Positions 6,395 through 6,598 of a stretch of DNA of 6,598 nt are shown one piece after another (positions within the stretch are counted from its first letter, which is position 1; each line of letters starts with the position of its first letter). The notes beneath the pieces were generated by a model. The model was not told the origin of the DNA. It did no database searches and was given only the letters and a program-made list of their open reading frames with translations. Origin of the DNA: Cyanobacteria bacterium M_surface_7_m2_040 (GTDB lineage: Bacteria; Cyanobacteriota; Cyanobacteriia; PCC-6307; Cyanobiaceae); the NCBI GenBank assembly GCA_016882555.1, contig VGPQ01000077.1, positions 1 through 6,598 of the forward strand, written 5' to 3'. The position numbers were made by a program, and so were the translations under genes.

Positions 6395-6598
6395 CGGAGA
6401 TCGCAAGCCCAAGGGTGCGGCGCTGAGCCAGGGTTCTGGACCGACAAATGCGGCTTGCCTCCACAAGACCAACCGCAAATCTAAAGCAAATCTGCAGATC
6501 CACCCCGTCCTCGCGACTGCTGGCCGGCCTGACTTCATCAAACGTGACCCGGGCGCGCGTCCGATCCCCTAGGCTTAACTCGAAGTCATTCCGCCTTA
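6395..6598. other. Non-coding right end, no gene seen
   Basis: No frame on either strand here looks coding; the - strand frames that cross it are shadows of the 81-residue gene. A 7-bp inverted pair GCAAGCC/GGCTTGC (6403-6409 and 6452-6458) is too far apart to call a terminator. The stretch is probably the 3' end of the preceding gene and the promoter region of a gene outside the window. TAGGCT (6570-6575) is a weak -10 candidate without a good -35. Confidence 0.5.
6475..6499. repeat. Direct repeat gcaaatct x2 joined to palindrome atctgcagat
   Basis: Copies at 6475-6482 and 6486-6493 are 11 bases apart, and the second runs into a perfect 10-bp palindrome (6490-6499). It is an AT-richer island in GC-rich DNA, a pattern that would suit a regulator-binding site of a downstream gene outside the window. 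Confidence 0.45.

Noticed and set aside
6421..6445. tRNA T-arm-like gggttctggacc
   Set aside because: Only a 4-bp stem; no acceptor, D or anticodon arm can be drawn around it.
6403..6458. Inverted pair GCAAGCC/GGCTTGC as terminator of the 81-residue gene
   Set aside because: Loop of more than 40 bases and no T-run; not a credible intrinsic terminator.

Overview
This window looks like chromosomal DNA of a GC-rich unicellular cyanobacterium of the Synechococcus/Cyanobium type. That is an inference from three things: uniformly high GC at third codon positions, a transhydrogenase alpha subunit split into two genes, and a dxr gene followed by a thioredoxin-fold 2Fe-2S ferredoxin. I see no sign of recent transfer: no transposase, integrase, CRISPR array, tRNA or rRNA.

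Left part (1-1135, + strand): the C-terminal two thirds of dxr (DXP reductoisomerase, MEP isoprenoid pathway) runs in from the left edge. Its stop overlaps the start of a small (2Fe-2S) ferredoxin gene (TGATG). That gene converges on the next operon, and the two stop codons overlap.

Centre (1132-4155, - strand): a compact pntA1-pntA2-pntB operon, read right to left, encodes the membrane proton-translocating NAD(P) transhydrogenase. Its genes are separated by 1 base (pntA1/pntA2) and overlap by 4 bases if the TTG start of pntB is used (pntA2/pntB). A GTG start for pntA1 is supported by an AGGAG ribosome-binding site. Upstream of it, 4156-4368 is structured: a plausible promoter, a 17-bp tandem duplication, a 10-bp palindrome, a 6-bp-arm inverted repeat, and six CWGAC motifs mostly spaced 10 bases apart.

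Right part (4369-6598): an unrecognised 63-residue gene on the - strand is divergent from an SF2 DExH helicase gene (+). The helicase is followed by an unrecognised 81-residue gene (+). The last 204 bases hold no convincing gene; they contain a small direct repeat plus palindrome that may belong to a gene beyond the edge.

Working together (inference): DXR consumes NADPH, later MEP enzymes IspG and IspH need reduced ferredoxin or a similar donor, and transhydrogenase makes NADPH from NADH. The left two thirds is therefore a redox neighbourhood around isoprenoid synthesis. The helicase block appears functionally separate. I do not see a clear undescribed multi-gene system. The most unusual items are the phased repeat array upstream of pnt, the dxr-ferredoxin coupling, and the helicase with an altered motif VI.
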